NCBI GenBank assembly: GCA_963740945.1
Contig: CAVUGE010000010.1
Span: 1-64,000 of the forward strand
DNA from: CAVQBP01 sp963740945
Lineage (GTDB): Bacteria > Bacteroidota > Ignavibacteria > Ignavibacteriales > Ignavibacteriaceae
Length of the DNA stretch: 64,000 nt
Direction of reading: 5' to 3'
The position numbers and the translations under genes were made by a program. Each line of letters begins with the position of its first letter. Position 1 is the stretch's first letter. Shown here in pieces: positions 55,958 through 64,000 of the stretch. A model generated the notes under the pieces. It worked only from the letters and a program-made list of their open reading frames with translations. It made no database searches and was not told where the DNA came from.

Positions 55958-56560
55958 AATTATAATTCTATTTAGTCATAGTCTATTGTCAATATTGGAG
56001 TAATGGAATACTCATTTAAGTCTGTTTGAATCATGGATTTTCTTATCCCACGAAGCGTTCATTTTGTCTGATTGAATGAGATTTGACCAATGCAAGTTAT
56101 TTTATTTTCTCCAAGTTTATAATTTCCTTGATATCGAATTTTTCAAATTGCTTTTTCAGATATCATTTTTACCTGTTCTAACCCTATTACTCTAGTCAAT
56201 CATTCTCTTGCTTGACCCTAATGCAACATTTAAAAATAACAAAACTGATTTAATGATCTTCTAAAAATATCCTTCAGCAAAACTTTCAAGATATAGATTT
56301 GCGGAATCAAAATCAGCGGACTTTAATTTTATATCGATTCTAGGAATTTTAATTAAATGATTGAAACAAAAATCAAAGAGTTTAATCCCAAGATTCCAAA
56401 CTCTAATCCGCATATACCCATCGATAATTGATATATTTGCAATTCCTCCGAGTATATTACCTTCCTTTAATAATTTTATTTTTGAATTAAATTAACATTG
56501 GTCCAAACTTCCATCTCCATCCATCGAATTACCATCAATGCCACTAAATCCATCCCTGAA
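55958..56560. other. Intergenic region with a start-less reading frame
   Basis: About 600 bases between lpd and lipB. On the minus strand 56261-56490 reads KIKLLKEGNILGGIANISII, then DGYMRIRVWNLGIKLFDF, and ends ANLYLESFAEGYF-stop, but a stop codon precedes it and no normal start is available except the internal Met. It may be a gene remnant; I do not recognise the family. The rest shows nothing. Confidence 0.35.
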
Positions 56561-56562
56561 TC

Positions 56563-57963
56563 TCAAATATGCACCGCCTGATCATAAACCGCCCCTGCCG
56601 CCTCCATCAAAGCTTCCGATAACGTCGGATGTGCATGCACAGTTTTCAAGATCGATTCCGCTGTCGCTTCCAATGATTTAGCAAGGACAACTTCTGCAAT
56701 TAATTCCGTTGCTTCAGCTCCTATAATATGGGCACCTAAAATTTCGCCGTATTTAGCATCAACAACATATTTTACAAATCCATCCCTTTCTCCCACTGCA
56801 AAAGCTTTACCGCTTGCCATAAAAGGAAACTTACCTATTTTAACATCGTACCCTGCATCTTTAGCTTTTTGTTCCGTTAATCCAACACTTGCAACCTGAG
56901 GCTGACAGTAAGTACAGCCCGGGATATTCTCATATATTATATCAGGAGGGCTTAAACCTTTTATTTTTTCTACACAATGGATTCCTTCTGCTGATGCCAC
57001 ATGTGCAAGCCATGGTGGTCCGATTACATCCCCAATAGCATATATTCCTTTTATATTTGTGGCATAAGTAGATTTATTAACTTTAATATGGTTCTTGAAT
57101 AATTCTACTCCCAGTTCTTCCAAACCAAATCCTTCCACATTTCCTGTAACACCTATAGCATTTAATACTTTATCAGCATTTATTTCTTTTTTCTCACCAT
57201 TATAATTAAAAGTTACCTTAACTTTTTTCCCTTTAACCTCTGCTTTTTCAACTGTAGCTTTTGTATAAATATCTATACCCCGTTTCTTAAAAATTTTCTC
57301 AAGGGTTTGTGAAACTTCCGTGTCCTCAATAGGAAGTATATTATCGAGCATCTCTATTATTGTTACTTTTGTTCCCAAAACTGAATAGAAATAAGCAAAC
57401 TCAATCCCTATTGCACCGGCTCCGATTACCACTAATTCACCGGGAAGTTCCGGCAGAATCATTGCTTCCGTACTGGTAATTATCATCTTTCTATCAACAG
57501 GAATGCTTCCCACTGTTTTTGGTCTGGCTCCGGTTGACACAATTAAATTATCAAAAGTTATCGAATTTGTTTTATTATCATCATTATAAATATCCATCTG
57601 ATTATTTGAAGTAATTTTACCGAATCCCCTGATCCTGGTGATTTTGTTCTTTTTAATTAGTAATTCGACATTTTTAGACATCCGTTCAGAAATTTCGCGA
57701 CTTCTTTTTATAATCCTGTTAAAATCAAAACTCAAATCATTATATTTAATCCCAAAGTCACTACCATGGTTTTTAACAATATCATAAATTTCAGCATTTC
57801 TGAGCAAGGACTTAGTAGGAATGCATCCCCAATTTAGGCAAATACCCCCTAAATTATCCTTATCAATTACTGCTGTATTAAATCCCAATTGAGCAGCTCT
57901 TATAGCGGCTACATACCCTCCCGGCCCTCCACCTAAAACTGCTATTTCAAACTTATTTGGCAT
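56563..57963 (-). CDS. lpdA: Dihydrolipoyl dehydrogenase (E3)
   Basis: A 466-residue FAD disulfide oxidoreductase that reoxidises the lipoyl arm with NAD+. The FAD loop is AVLGGGPGGYVAAIRAAQLG, the redox pair C42 and C47 lies in GGICLNWGCIPTKSLL, the NAD loop is VVIGAGAIGIEFAYFY, and the C-terminal catalytic His-Glu is in VHAHPTLSEALMEA. It is first in the minus-strand series lpdA, lipB, E1, E2, lipA. A promoter-like TATATTTG (minus strand) lies 30-38 bases before its start. Confidence 0.96.
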   Translation of the reverse strand: MPNKFEIAVLGGGPGGYVAAIRAAQLGFNTAVIDKDNLGGICLNWGCIPTKSLLRNAEIYDIVKNHGSDFGIKYNDLSFDFNRIIKRSREISERMSKNVELLIKKNKITRIRGFGKITSNNQMDIYNDDNKTNSITFDNLIVSTGARPKTVGSIPVDRKMIITSTEAMILPELPGELVVIGAGAIGIEFAYFYSVLGTKVTIIEMLDNILPIEDTEVSQTLEKIFKKRGIDIYTKATVEKAEVKGKKVKVTFNYNGEKKEINADKVLNAIGVTGNVEGFGLEELGVELFKNHIKVNKSTYATNIKGIYAIGDVIGPPWLAHVASAEGIHCVEKIKGLSPPDIIYENIPGCTYCQPQVASVGLTEQKAKDAGYDVKIGKFPFMASGKAFAVGERDGFVKYVVDAKYGEILGAHIIGAEATELIAEVVLAKSLEATAESILKTVHAHPTLSEALMEAAGAVYDQAVHI

Positions 57964-57993
57964 TATTTATCCTTATTCGGGTTGATTGGAGAG

Positions 57994-58025
57994 CAAATAT
58001 AATTAAGTGAATAGTAAAATAAAAA
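57994..58025 (-). promoter_or_regulatory. Probable promoter of lpdA
   Basis: Minus strand TATATTTG at 58001-57994 fits TAnnTTTG. Twenty bases further upstream the -33 element reads TTTT instead of TTTG. The predicted leader is about 25 bases. One mismatch, so moderate support. Confidence 0.45.
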
Positions 58026-58381
58026 TAATTTGCACAATGAGAATATACCTACTGCTGATTTTTTGAACTAATGGGTCATTTTATAACAAAAAGGTTAACT
58101 CCTGGATATTAGTCAATAGATATCTTACATCTTGTACCATAAAAAATTACCATATCAATTAATTTCTATCCACTGAAATTTTAAATATATTTTCCTCATT
58201 TTTAATGAACAATTGTCATTTTTGACAAATTATATTTTCTCTCTTTGAATAGAAATTTCATCCTCTTTTTACCACTTGCGCAACTCCAGCACAACTCCAG
58301 CACAACTCCAGCACAATACCGCGATAACATAATCATAAATCCGCCCTAAAAATTAATCAAAAAATCACACATTTTGATCCC
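58002..58381. other. Intergenic region with an 11-bp tandem repeat
   Basis: AT-rich, no gene seen. It contains a small hairpin (TTGTCATTTTTGACAA at about 58211) and the GCACAACTCCA tandem repeat at 58278-58318. Confidence 0.45.
58278..58318. repeat. 11-bp tandem repeat, 3.7 units
   Basis: The unit GCACAACTCCA occurs as GCGCAACTCCA, then twice exactly, then a partial GCACAATA. Head-to-tail without spacers, so not CRISPR. Confidence 0.85.
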
Positions 58382-58625
58382 CTAAATTTTCTCAAAAATG
58401 TCAAAATTGACACAAACAAAAATCCCCGATTTCCAACTGAATATTCTCAAATTAAAAAATCCATCCATTCGAAAAACCACCGAATGATCACTTATCAAAT
58501 CATTTTCTCTTTCGGGGACTACAGAAACTGTCAGATCTCCTTTTGAAAATTTATCCATCTCATTAAGAGTTTTTCTTACATTTCTTTCCAAATATTTTTC
58601 CTGCTCCTTGGATTCTGTATTGAAC
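58382..58625 (-). pseudogene. Fragment of a methyl-accepting chemotaxis protein (HAMP region)
   Basis: The minus strand reads TESKEQEKYLERNVRKTLNE and then MDKFSKGDLTVSVVPEREND. This is the linker between HAMP and signalling domains of chemoreceptors (pattern 'yLersv..lL.eM.kFa.GDLTV.l..e..D'). The sequence before it does not continue into a sensor domain and the sequence after it becomes unrelated, so only ~50 residues of a much longer gene remain. Confidence 0.6.
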
Positions 58626-58657
58626 TAACATATGTTTCTGTTTTAATTCCATAGTCA

Positions 58658-58930
58658 TTGGCTTCTTATATCAATTAATGCAGATAAAAAGTTACAGAAT
58701 AAAACATCTGGATAAACCTTGTTAAGAAAGGAAGCTGGCAAAAACTTAATGAAGTATTGAAGGATTTTCCTGATGCTGATAATGTTGGAAATAACAGGAT
58801 AGTATTTAACATAAAGCATAATTCGTATCGTTTGATAGTTGTTTTCAGATATAAAATACAAATTTGCTATATTCGTTTTATCGGTAGACATAAAGAATAT
58901 GATAAGATAACAAATATAAAGGAGATTTGA
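58658..58930 (+). pseudogene. Decayed HigB-type toxin gene
   Basis: The plus-strand frame reads INLVKKGSWQKLNEVLKDF, then PDADNVGNNRIVFNIKHNSY, RLIVVFRYKIQICYIRFIG, RHKEYDKI and stops at 58930. That is the HigB core ('W..l.evl..fp.AD.VG..r.VFNI..NkYRLi...y....iyIrf.g.H.eYDkI'), including the catalytic-region histidine and tyrosine near the end. The N-terminal ~25 residues (LISINADKKLQNK) lie in another frame with stops between, so no intact start remains. HigB toxins cut mRNA on ribosomes. The matching antitoxin remnant follows at once. Confidence 0.72.
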
Positions 58931-59009
58931 ATCGGCGAATATAAAACCTATAAAAACCGAAAAAGATTACCAAGCTGCATTAAAGAAAATTGTCATCTTT
59001 ATTGTTTGA
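58926..59009 (+). pseudogene. Truncated HigA-type antitoxin
   Basis: It overlaps the end of the higB remnant. The frame reads ESANIKPIKTEKDYQAALKK and then IVIFIV-stop. 'IKPIKTEKDYQAALKxI' is the classic HigA N-terminus; the family continues for ~100 residues with a helix-turn-helix that is absent here. The break occurs in TGTCATCTTTAT, which resembles the end of the MITE-like repeat, so insertion may have truncated it. Confidence 0.62.
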
Positions 59010-59068
59010 TGACATGGAAATCAAAAGAATTGGCGTTTTTTAACTCTCACATAACTGAAACTTATGTG

Positions 59069-59410
59069 TTAGCCTTTAAAACTCTCTATCGCTTCTCTTT
59101 TAGTTTCATATACCTGAATAAATTTATTTATACTTGTTATTTCAAGTAATATTCTGATATTCTGTTCGGAAACGATTAACTTTAACTCCCCATTGGATTC
59201 GGATATCCTTTTATAAACCGCGATAATATTTCCTAAAAAAGATGAATCCATAAATTCACATTTTGTGCAGTCTATTATAACTTTCTTAAAACCGGAATTT
59301 ATTTCGTTTAATATATGTTTCTTAAATTCTTCGGCTTCTTTAGCTGTTGCCCTTTTTATATTCAGCTTTTCAATTAAAATATCAGCTCTTGTTTGGGAAA
59401 TATAATTCAT
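59069..59410 (-). CDS. STAS-domain protein (anti-sigma factor antagonist type)
   Basis: A 113-residue single STAS domain. The phosphorylation loop is CEFMDSSFLGNI with Ser56/57. Such proteins are phosphorylated by serine-kinase anti-sigma factors and dephosphorylated by PP2C-type phosphatases, controlling a sigma factor or another partner switch. It follows a paralogue by 40 bases; both share RAT-x-KEA-x-EFK near residue 20. No kinase or phosphatase gene is in the window. Confidence 0.85.
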   Translation of the reverse strand: MNYISQTRADILIEKLNIKRATAKEAEEFKKHILNEINSGFKKVIIDCTKCEFMDSSFLGNIIAVYKRISESNGELKLIVSEQNIRILLEITSINKFIQVYETKREAIESFKG

Positions 59411-59450
59411 CTTATCCCCTATTATTTTTTAATAGCTTGTTATTTCATTT

Positions 59451-59798
59451 TTATTTGTTATAACTATTCATTGCTTCATCCCTGCTAGGATAAATTTGAA
59501 AAACATGATGCGTTCCTGTTAATTCTAATAGAGATTGAACTTCCGAATTAACAGAACATAATTTCATACTCCCCCCTTTACCCATTAATGATTTTAATGT
59601 TGTTACAAGTGTACTTAAAAAGGTGGAATCTATGAACTCGCATTCACTGAAATCAATTACAAATTTCACATAGTTTTTTTTAATATCATCATTTAAAATA
59701 TTCTTAAATTCCTGTGCTTCTTTTAAAGTTGCCCTGGAAAGTTCAACTATTTCAACTACTATATCATCATAAATCTCTTTTGAAAAATTTGATAACAT
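59451..59798 (-). CDS. STAS-domain protein, paralogue
   Basis: A 115-residue STAS domain with loop CEFIDSTFLSTLVTTL (Ser58) and the end HHVFQIYPSRDEAMN. Identity with the neighbour is moderate, so the duplication is old and the two probably serve different partners or form a two-input switch. A perfect inverted repeat overlaps a -7-like element ahead of its start, suggesting regulation of the pair. Confidence 0.85.
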   Translation of the reverse strand: MLSNFSKEIYDDIVVEIVELSRATLKEAQEFKNILNDDIKKNYVKFVIDFSECEFIDSTFLSTLVTTLKSLMGKGGSMKLCSVNSEVQSLLELTGTHHVFQIYPSRDEAMNSYNK

Positions 59799-59840
59799 GG
59801 TTCTCCACTATTAAATGAAAATTGAATAATTAAAATAGAT

Positions 59841-59864
59841 AATTTTGTCTAACTGACAAAATTA
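59841..59864 (-). promoter_or_regulatory. Operator-like inverted repeat over a -7 element, STAS pair
   Basis: AATTTTGTC-TAACT-GACAAAATT (59841-59863) is a perfect 9-base inverted repeat. On the minus strand TAATTTTG (59864-59857) fits the Bacteroidota -7 element, although no TTTG lies at the right distance upstream. A repressor or activator bound here would control the two STAS genes. Confidence 0.45.
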
Positions 59865-60104
59865 AAAATTTAATTTTTTATCCCCGAGAATATCTTCTTT
59901 CAGCCTGAGAGAATTTCGGTTTTCTTTGTAAGGCGAAACTCTGTTTCGCTAAATGTATTTACAAATAACCATATTATATAACCCTGACTAAATTTGTTTT
60001 AATTCAGGTTTTCTCAACTTTAATCTGAATCAGTATGTTTGTTAATAACTGAAGTTACGCAACTTTATCTGGTGAGATATATTGAAAAAGTTAATTCCAT
60101 AAAT
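59865..60104. other. Intergenic region, small hairpin and repeat-end fragment
   Basis: No gene seen. GCGAAAC/GTTTCGC (59933-59949) forms a short hairpin. AACTGAAGTTACGCAA at about 60048-60063 resembles the outer end of the MITE-like repeat without the rest of the element. Confidence 0.4.
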
Positions 60105-61004
60105 TTATAATCTCCTATATATCGTCTCACCATTTCTTGCTGCCTCAATAAAAGTTTCAGTAACATCATCAGCCTGTGTTAAAAAAAAAGGTATACCCTT
60201 GTAAGTCCATTTTGCTATCTTCGCCCTTTTTATTACCTTGCGAAATGACCTGGCATCGATAACATATTCAGGGTTTTTGATTCTCAACTTATAAATTATG
60301 GTATTCCCCGATTCATCTAAACAATTAACAGAAAGAGTATCTGTAAACAAAGGTATAGGGAATTTATCCTTCATTATATCTTCCGTTGAATGTACCTGTG
60401 TTAGTGAATTAGCCTTTGCGCCTATCCCTAAAATCAGTGTTCTATATTTTATCATTTCACCAAATGGAGTCCCTTCTCCGCATGTCGTTCCTGCTAGATG
60501 GTGATTCCTCGTAATTTCATCAGCTAAGGGCCAAGTGCACATACACTGTGAGTCGGGTGAATACTTCGTTTAACACCTTTTGTTCTTCTGAACATTTCAG
60601 ATAAAAGACCCGTTTCGGAAAAAGTTTTCTCACATCAAATATGTTCTTCCCGTTTTCATAGTATTTCTTGGCTTGAAGATTTGATCCGTCAAAAAGTGTG
60701 GGCATTGCAAATGTAATATTATTCTGCTGGCAATATGTTATTATCATAGAAAGCAAATTGCTTGGATTTCCGATATACATTGGGATCATATCGTTAAGCG
60801 AATTGTGAACCATAAATATATCAAATTTCTTATCCAGCTTTTCAAATATAGACTCAAAAACCTCCCCGTCACTTGCTTTACCATAGATAAATCTGAAAAT
60901 ACTTTTATGTTTATTTCTAAATCTATATAGCGATGCATAAATAGTATTCCCTGATTCATGTGTTAGTACAATGCTTATTGCAATCCTAAAAATTTATTTT
61001 TCAT
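60105..61004 (-). pseudogene. Frameshifted AAC(3)-type N-acetyltransferase
   Basis: Read across three frames this is one ~300-residue antibiotic-acetyltransferase-family protein. It starts at ATG 61004 eight bases after the peptide synthetase stop. MKNKFL moves frame in a T5 run to IAISIVLTHESGNTIYASLY; then FDIFMVHNSLNDMIPMYIG and NNITFAMPTLFDGSN follow. A second shift leads to HPTHSVCALGP, which contains the family's catalytic-site HPTHS, and a third to LADEITRNHHLAGTTCGEGT and on to 60105. Each shift is repaired by adding one base in a T or C run. Relatives acetylate aminoglycosides or, in biosynthetic clusters, other amines; here a tailoring role beside the synthetase is more likely than resistance. 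Confidence 0.72.
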
Positions 61005-61011
61005 CTTTATC

Positions 61012-64000
61012 TTAGGAAAATTCCTTCGCTTTTTCGATTTCACCGGAAAGCTTGTTTATTGTAGGATAATCAAAAATTATACTCAATGGTAACTCAATAT
61101 CAAACTTCTCGTTTATTTTATTAATCAACTGTATTGCTAATAGTGAAGTCCCCCCTATTGCAAAAAAATTATCTGAATTGCTGATTTTTCTTATTTCAAG
61201 TATATCTTTCCATATTACTGCAACTTCTTTTTCAAATCCCGTACCATAATCGTAATTTTTTTTGTCCTTTATAATAATATTCCCATCCGGCTCCGGAAGT
61301 GCTTTGCGGTCTATTTTACCATTCGGTGTTAATGGAAGCTTATCCAGTTCTATATAAAAAGAAGGTACCATATAATCTGGAACTTTTTCTTTCAAAAATG
61401 CAATTAGCGAATTTATATCAATCTTATCCTTCTTCTTCAGAATTAAATATGCTGATAATTTCTTTTCATTACTTCGACTTTCATTTACTATTACTACTGC
61501 TTCTTTAATATTTTCAAATTCAAGCAGCCGTGTCTCTATCTCACCTAGTTCAATTCTAAATCCTCTTATTTTAACCTGGAAATCATTACGCCCTAAAAAC
61601 TCTATATTCCCATCTGAATGATATTTAACTAAATCTCCTGTTCGATAAAGATATCCATCACTGTCTATAGAGTTTTCTATGAATTTACTCCGGGTCAAAT
61701 CTTCCCTGTTAAAATACCCTCCGGCTAAACCTTTTCCTCCAATCAATAGTTCTCCAACAACCCCAATTGGAACACGACTTAGATTTTTATCAACCACGTA
61801 AAATTTAGTATTTGCTATCGGTTTCCCAATTAAAACCCTTGATTCATCCAATTTAATATTCTTAACTGATGACCAGATCGTTGTCTCTGTCGGCCCATAC
61901 ATATTCCAGAGCTCTCCTCCTCTTTCAAGCATTTTATATGCCAGATCTTTAGAAAAAGCTTCCCCCCCGCATAGCATTTTTAAACTAGGCGTATTTTTCC
62001 AGCCTGCATCTATCATTATTTTCCAGGTAGAGGGAGTTGCTTGCATAACTGTAATATTATGCTTTTCTATTAAATTTATAAGAGCTTTTCCATCAATTGT
62101 ATCTGCCTTATCTGCAATGACAACACACCCGCCTGAGATTAAAGGTAAATAGAGCTCTAATCCGGCAATGTCAAATGACAGTGTGGTAACTGCTAATAAA
62201 TTATCATTTTCATTAAATCCGGGATGTTCTTTCATCGACTGTAAGAAGTTATTTACAGCCCCGTGATTAATCATTACCCCCTTAGGATTTCCCGTAGAGC
62301 CGGAAGTATAAATAACATATATTAAATCTGAAGAACTTTGGATAACATTAATATTCTTTTCGTCTTCTTTATTAATTATCTCCCATCCCGAATCGATGCA
62401 AATTGTATCAATGTTAAAAGTCGAACTTAATACATTGAGTTTTTCCTCTGTCAAAAGGATATCAATTCCTGAATCTTTTACTATATATTGAAGCTGCTCT
62501 TTTGGATATGATGGATCAAGAGGAACATACGCACCACCCGATTTCAATATTGATAACAAACCAATAACCATGTTAATTGACCTGTCTATCAATATTCCTG
62601 CAAGTGAGTCTTTTTTAATCCCCTTTCTAATCAGGTAATTGGTAAGTTTATTAACTCTTGAATTCAATTCACCGTATGTCAGGTAATCATTTGAATATTT
62701 AACAGCGATCTGATCATATCTTTTTGCTGCCTGTTCTTCAAACAATTGATGGATAAATTTTTCTTCTGAAAATAAAATATCTGTTTCATTCCAGCTGTTT
62801 AAAAGCCTAGTTTCATCTTCAGAGACAATTGAATACTCACTCAAATTTTTTAAAGGATCGGATATTATTTCATTCATTAACTTTTTTAAATTGGATACCA
62901 TCCTTCTAATAAATTCTCTGTCAAATAAATCCGTATCATATTCAAACCGGCAATTGTAGCCATCTTCTACTTGATATAAATGCAATGAAAGATCAAGCTG
63001 GGAATAGCAAAAATCAAAGTTGAAATGACTGGCTGTCAGATTTAATAATTCCAATGAATATTTAGGTGAAACCTGAAGCATAACCTGAAAAACCGGGTTT
63101 CTGCTCAGATCCCTTTCAATTCTTAAATGCTCTAATATTGTTCCAAATGGCAGATCATGATTCTTTAAGGCATCAAGTGTAATCTTCTTGCTTTGCTCTA
63201 ATAAAGTAGTAAAGTCGGGACAATTAGATAAATTATTTCTTAAAGCCGCAACATTCAAAAAATCACCAATTAATCTTTTATCAATTTTTCTTGGTCTGTT
63301 GCGGATAGGAGTTCCGATAATAATATCATCAATTCCTGCGTACTTATTTATTAAAATCTGGAACACAGCAAGCATGGTCATAAAAAATGAACAGCTATTC
63401 TTTAAACCAATAGTCTTAATTTTTTCTGTTAAATCTTTTGATAGGAAGAAATATTCATTGGATCCGTTAAGCGATTGTATTGGTGTTCTTTGTTTATAAG
63501 ATATGTTTAGCTTTGGCAAATCTCCACTAAGCTGTTTCTTCCAGTAATCTAATTGTTCATCATATGATGGGTACCAGTTCTTCCGGAGTTGCCATTTTAC
63601 ATAATCACTATATTGACCTGCTAAATCTGCTAATTTTTCTATACTCCCTTTTAAATAATTATTATAAAGTTCCGAGAGTTCACGGAATATTATCGCTGTA
63701 GACCAGCCGTCCGTTATTATATGATGAATATTTAAAAGAAAGATATATTCGCTATCAGATAATTTGAATGTAACCCCTCTGATTAATGGAAGTCTGGTTA
63801 AATCAAAAGGTCGGGTCACTTCTTTGCGGATTGAATTATTTAATTGGATTTCAAGTTCTTGACCAGAATAACCGCTTAAATCTACTATTTTAATTTTAAT
63901 TAGACATTCCGGATGAATTAACTGTTTGGGCTGATTTTCTATTAGACAGAATGTAGTCCGTAATGTTTCATGGCGCTTGATTATTTCATTAAAACTTTTT
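61012..64000 (-). CDS. Nonribosomal peptide synthetase, C-A-T module (5' end outside window)
   Basis: The frame is open to the right edge, so the gene starts beyond 64000; the 935-codon ORF from GTG 63819 is only its tail. In order: condensation domain (FNEIIKRHETLRTTF, then HHIITDGWS active site), adenylation domain (VIYTSGSTGNPKGVM; NMYGPTETTIWSS; TPNGKIDRKAL) and a carrier domain with the phosphopantetheine Ser in FFAIGGTSLLAIQL. Pocket residues aligned by eye give D-I-L-Q-L-G-M-I-W-K, one change from the known glycine code DILQLGLIWK. It ends after the carrier with no thioesterase, so release or the next module is supplied elsewhere. Confidence 0.9.
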   Translation of the reverse strand, partial: KSFNEIIKRHETLRTTFCLIENQPKQLIHPECLIKIKIVDLSGYSGQELEIQLNNSIRKEVTRPFDLTRLPLIRGVTFKLSDSEYIFLLNIHHIITDGWSTAIIFRELSELYNNYLKGSIEKLADLAGQYSDYVKWQLRKNWYPSYDEQLDYWKKQLSGDLPKLNISYKQRTPIQSLNGSNEYFFLSKDLTEKIKTIGLKNSCSFFMTMLAVFQILINKYAGIDDIIIGTPIRNRPRKIDKRLIGDFLNVAALRNNLSNCPDFTTLLEQSKKITLDALKNHDLPFGTILEHLRIERDLSRNPVFQVMLQVSPKYSLELLNLTASHFNFDFCYSQLDLSLHLYQVEDGYNCRFEYDTDLFDREFIRRMVSNLKKLMNEIISDPLKNLSEYSIVSEDETRLLNSWNETDILFSEEKFIHQLFEEQAAKRYDQIAVKYSNDYLTYGELNSRVNKLTNYLIRKGIKKDSLAGILIDRSINMVIGLLSILKSGGAYVPLDPSYPKEQLQYIVKDSGIDILLTEEKLNVLSSTFNIDTICIDSGWEIINKEDEKNINVIQSSSDLIYVIYTSGSTGNPKGVMINHGAVNNFLQSMKEHPGFNENDNLLAVTTLSFDIAGLELYLPLISGGCVVIADKADTIDGKALINLIEKHNITVMQATPSTWKIMIDAGWKNTPSLKMLCGGEAFSKDLAYKMLERGGELWNMYGPTETTIWSSVKNIKLDESRVLIGKPIANTKFYVVDKNLSRVPIGVVGELLIGGKGLAGGYFNREDLTRSKFIENSIDSDGYLYRTGDLVKYHSDGNIEFLGRNDFQVKIRGFRIELGEIETRLLEFENIKEAVVIVNESRSNEKKLSAYLILKKKDKIDINSLIAFLKEKVPDYMVPSFYIELDKLPLTPNGKIDRKALPEPDGNIIIKDKKNYDYGTGFEKEVAVIWKDILEIRKISNSDNFFAIGGTSLLAIQLINKINEKFDIELPLSIIFDYPTINKLSGEIEKAKEFS

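Noticed and set aside
58278..58318. CRISPR array
   Set aside because: Units are 11 bases and head-to-tail with no spacers, and no cas genes are present. The AATGAC arrays likewise have no spacer structure.
58382..58591. 69-residue ORF as an intact small gene
   Set aside because: Its first half continues upstream in frame as chemoreceptor sequence and its second half is unrelated filler up to a chance stop.
60105..61004. Aminoglycoside-resistance gene
   Set aside because: The gene is frameshifted and sits directly behind an NRPS; family members in such places usually modify the pathway product.

Overview
The window looks like a chromosome segment from the Ignavibacteria side of the Bacteroidota/Chlorobi group. 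It is AT-rich. Several secreted proteins end in the type IX secretion (T9SS) sorting domain of the 'QNYPNPFNPST...' type. There is a PorV-like outer-membrane protein and a TonB receptor with a carboxypeptidase-like N-terminal domain. One promoter fits the Bacteroidota consensus TTTG-N20-TAnnTTTG. The assignment rests on protein style only; no rRNA is present.

Layout. 1-1566: a cut-off YCII-domain protein, a small membrane protein and a nitrilase-family amidase. 1598-6442: a lysine/diaminopimelate operon (dapA-dapB-dapH-lysC-deacetylase) behind what reads as a complete lysine-codon transcription attenuator. 6455-7814: a two-gene nucleotidyltransferase module and mgsA. 8156-12504: an RND efflux adaptor and pump. 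12545-20537: a decayed beta-propeller gene, two tandem leucine-rich-repeat lipoproteins, a beta-carbonic anhydrase-like protein, a lipoprotein/barrel protein and a broken DUF5686 gene. 20652-25966: glgE and a treS-maltokinase fusion (trehalose to alpha-glucan). 26404-27140: remains of a sodium:solute symporter. 27235-30214: envelope proteins, a PII protein and a receiver-like/DUF3052 fusion. 30247-31188: tRNA-Glu(CUC) and tRNA-Gln(CUG). 31396-33273: atpD-atpC.

33407-49325 is a large envelope/secretion region on the minus strand. Two T9SS proteins are followed by five genes that mostly overlap by 4 bases: a lipoprotein, a TonB receptor, a PorV-like protein, an NHL-repeat lipoprotein, and a secreted phospholipase-D-fold protein with OB folds. 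Another secreted OB-fold protein follows. OB folds of the YhcR/ExeM nuclease type, together with a two-HKD PLD domain and a TonB receptor, suggest an extracellular nucleic-acid or phosphodiester scavenging locus. This is the best candidate here for an undescribed system; it is an inference.

49984-57963 holds a 2-oxoacid dehydrogenase complex with its lipoate genes (lpd, lipB, fused E1, E2, lipA). lipA is flanked on both sides by AATGAC motifs spaced 10-11 bp, one helical turn. 58278-64000 is accessory sequence: remnants of a chemotaxis receptor and of a higBA toxin-antitoxin module, twin STAS proteins, a frameshifted AAC(3)-type acetyltransferase, and the 3' part of a nonribosomal peptide synthetase whose adenylation pocket reads as glycine. 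A ~140-bp MITE-like repeat is present in three intergenic copies (7859, 27815, 49645). At least six loci are decayed (SSS symporter, propeller, DUF5686, MCP, higBA, AAC(3)); several of the frameshifts lie in short homopolymers, so assembly error must be excluded for those.
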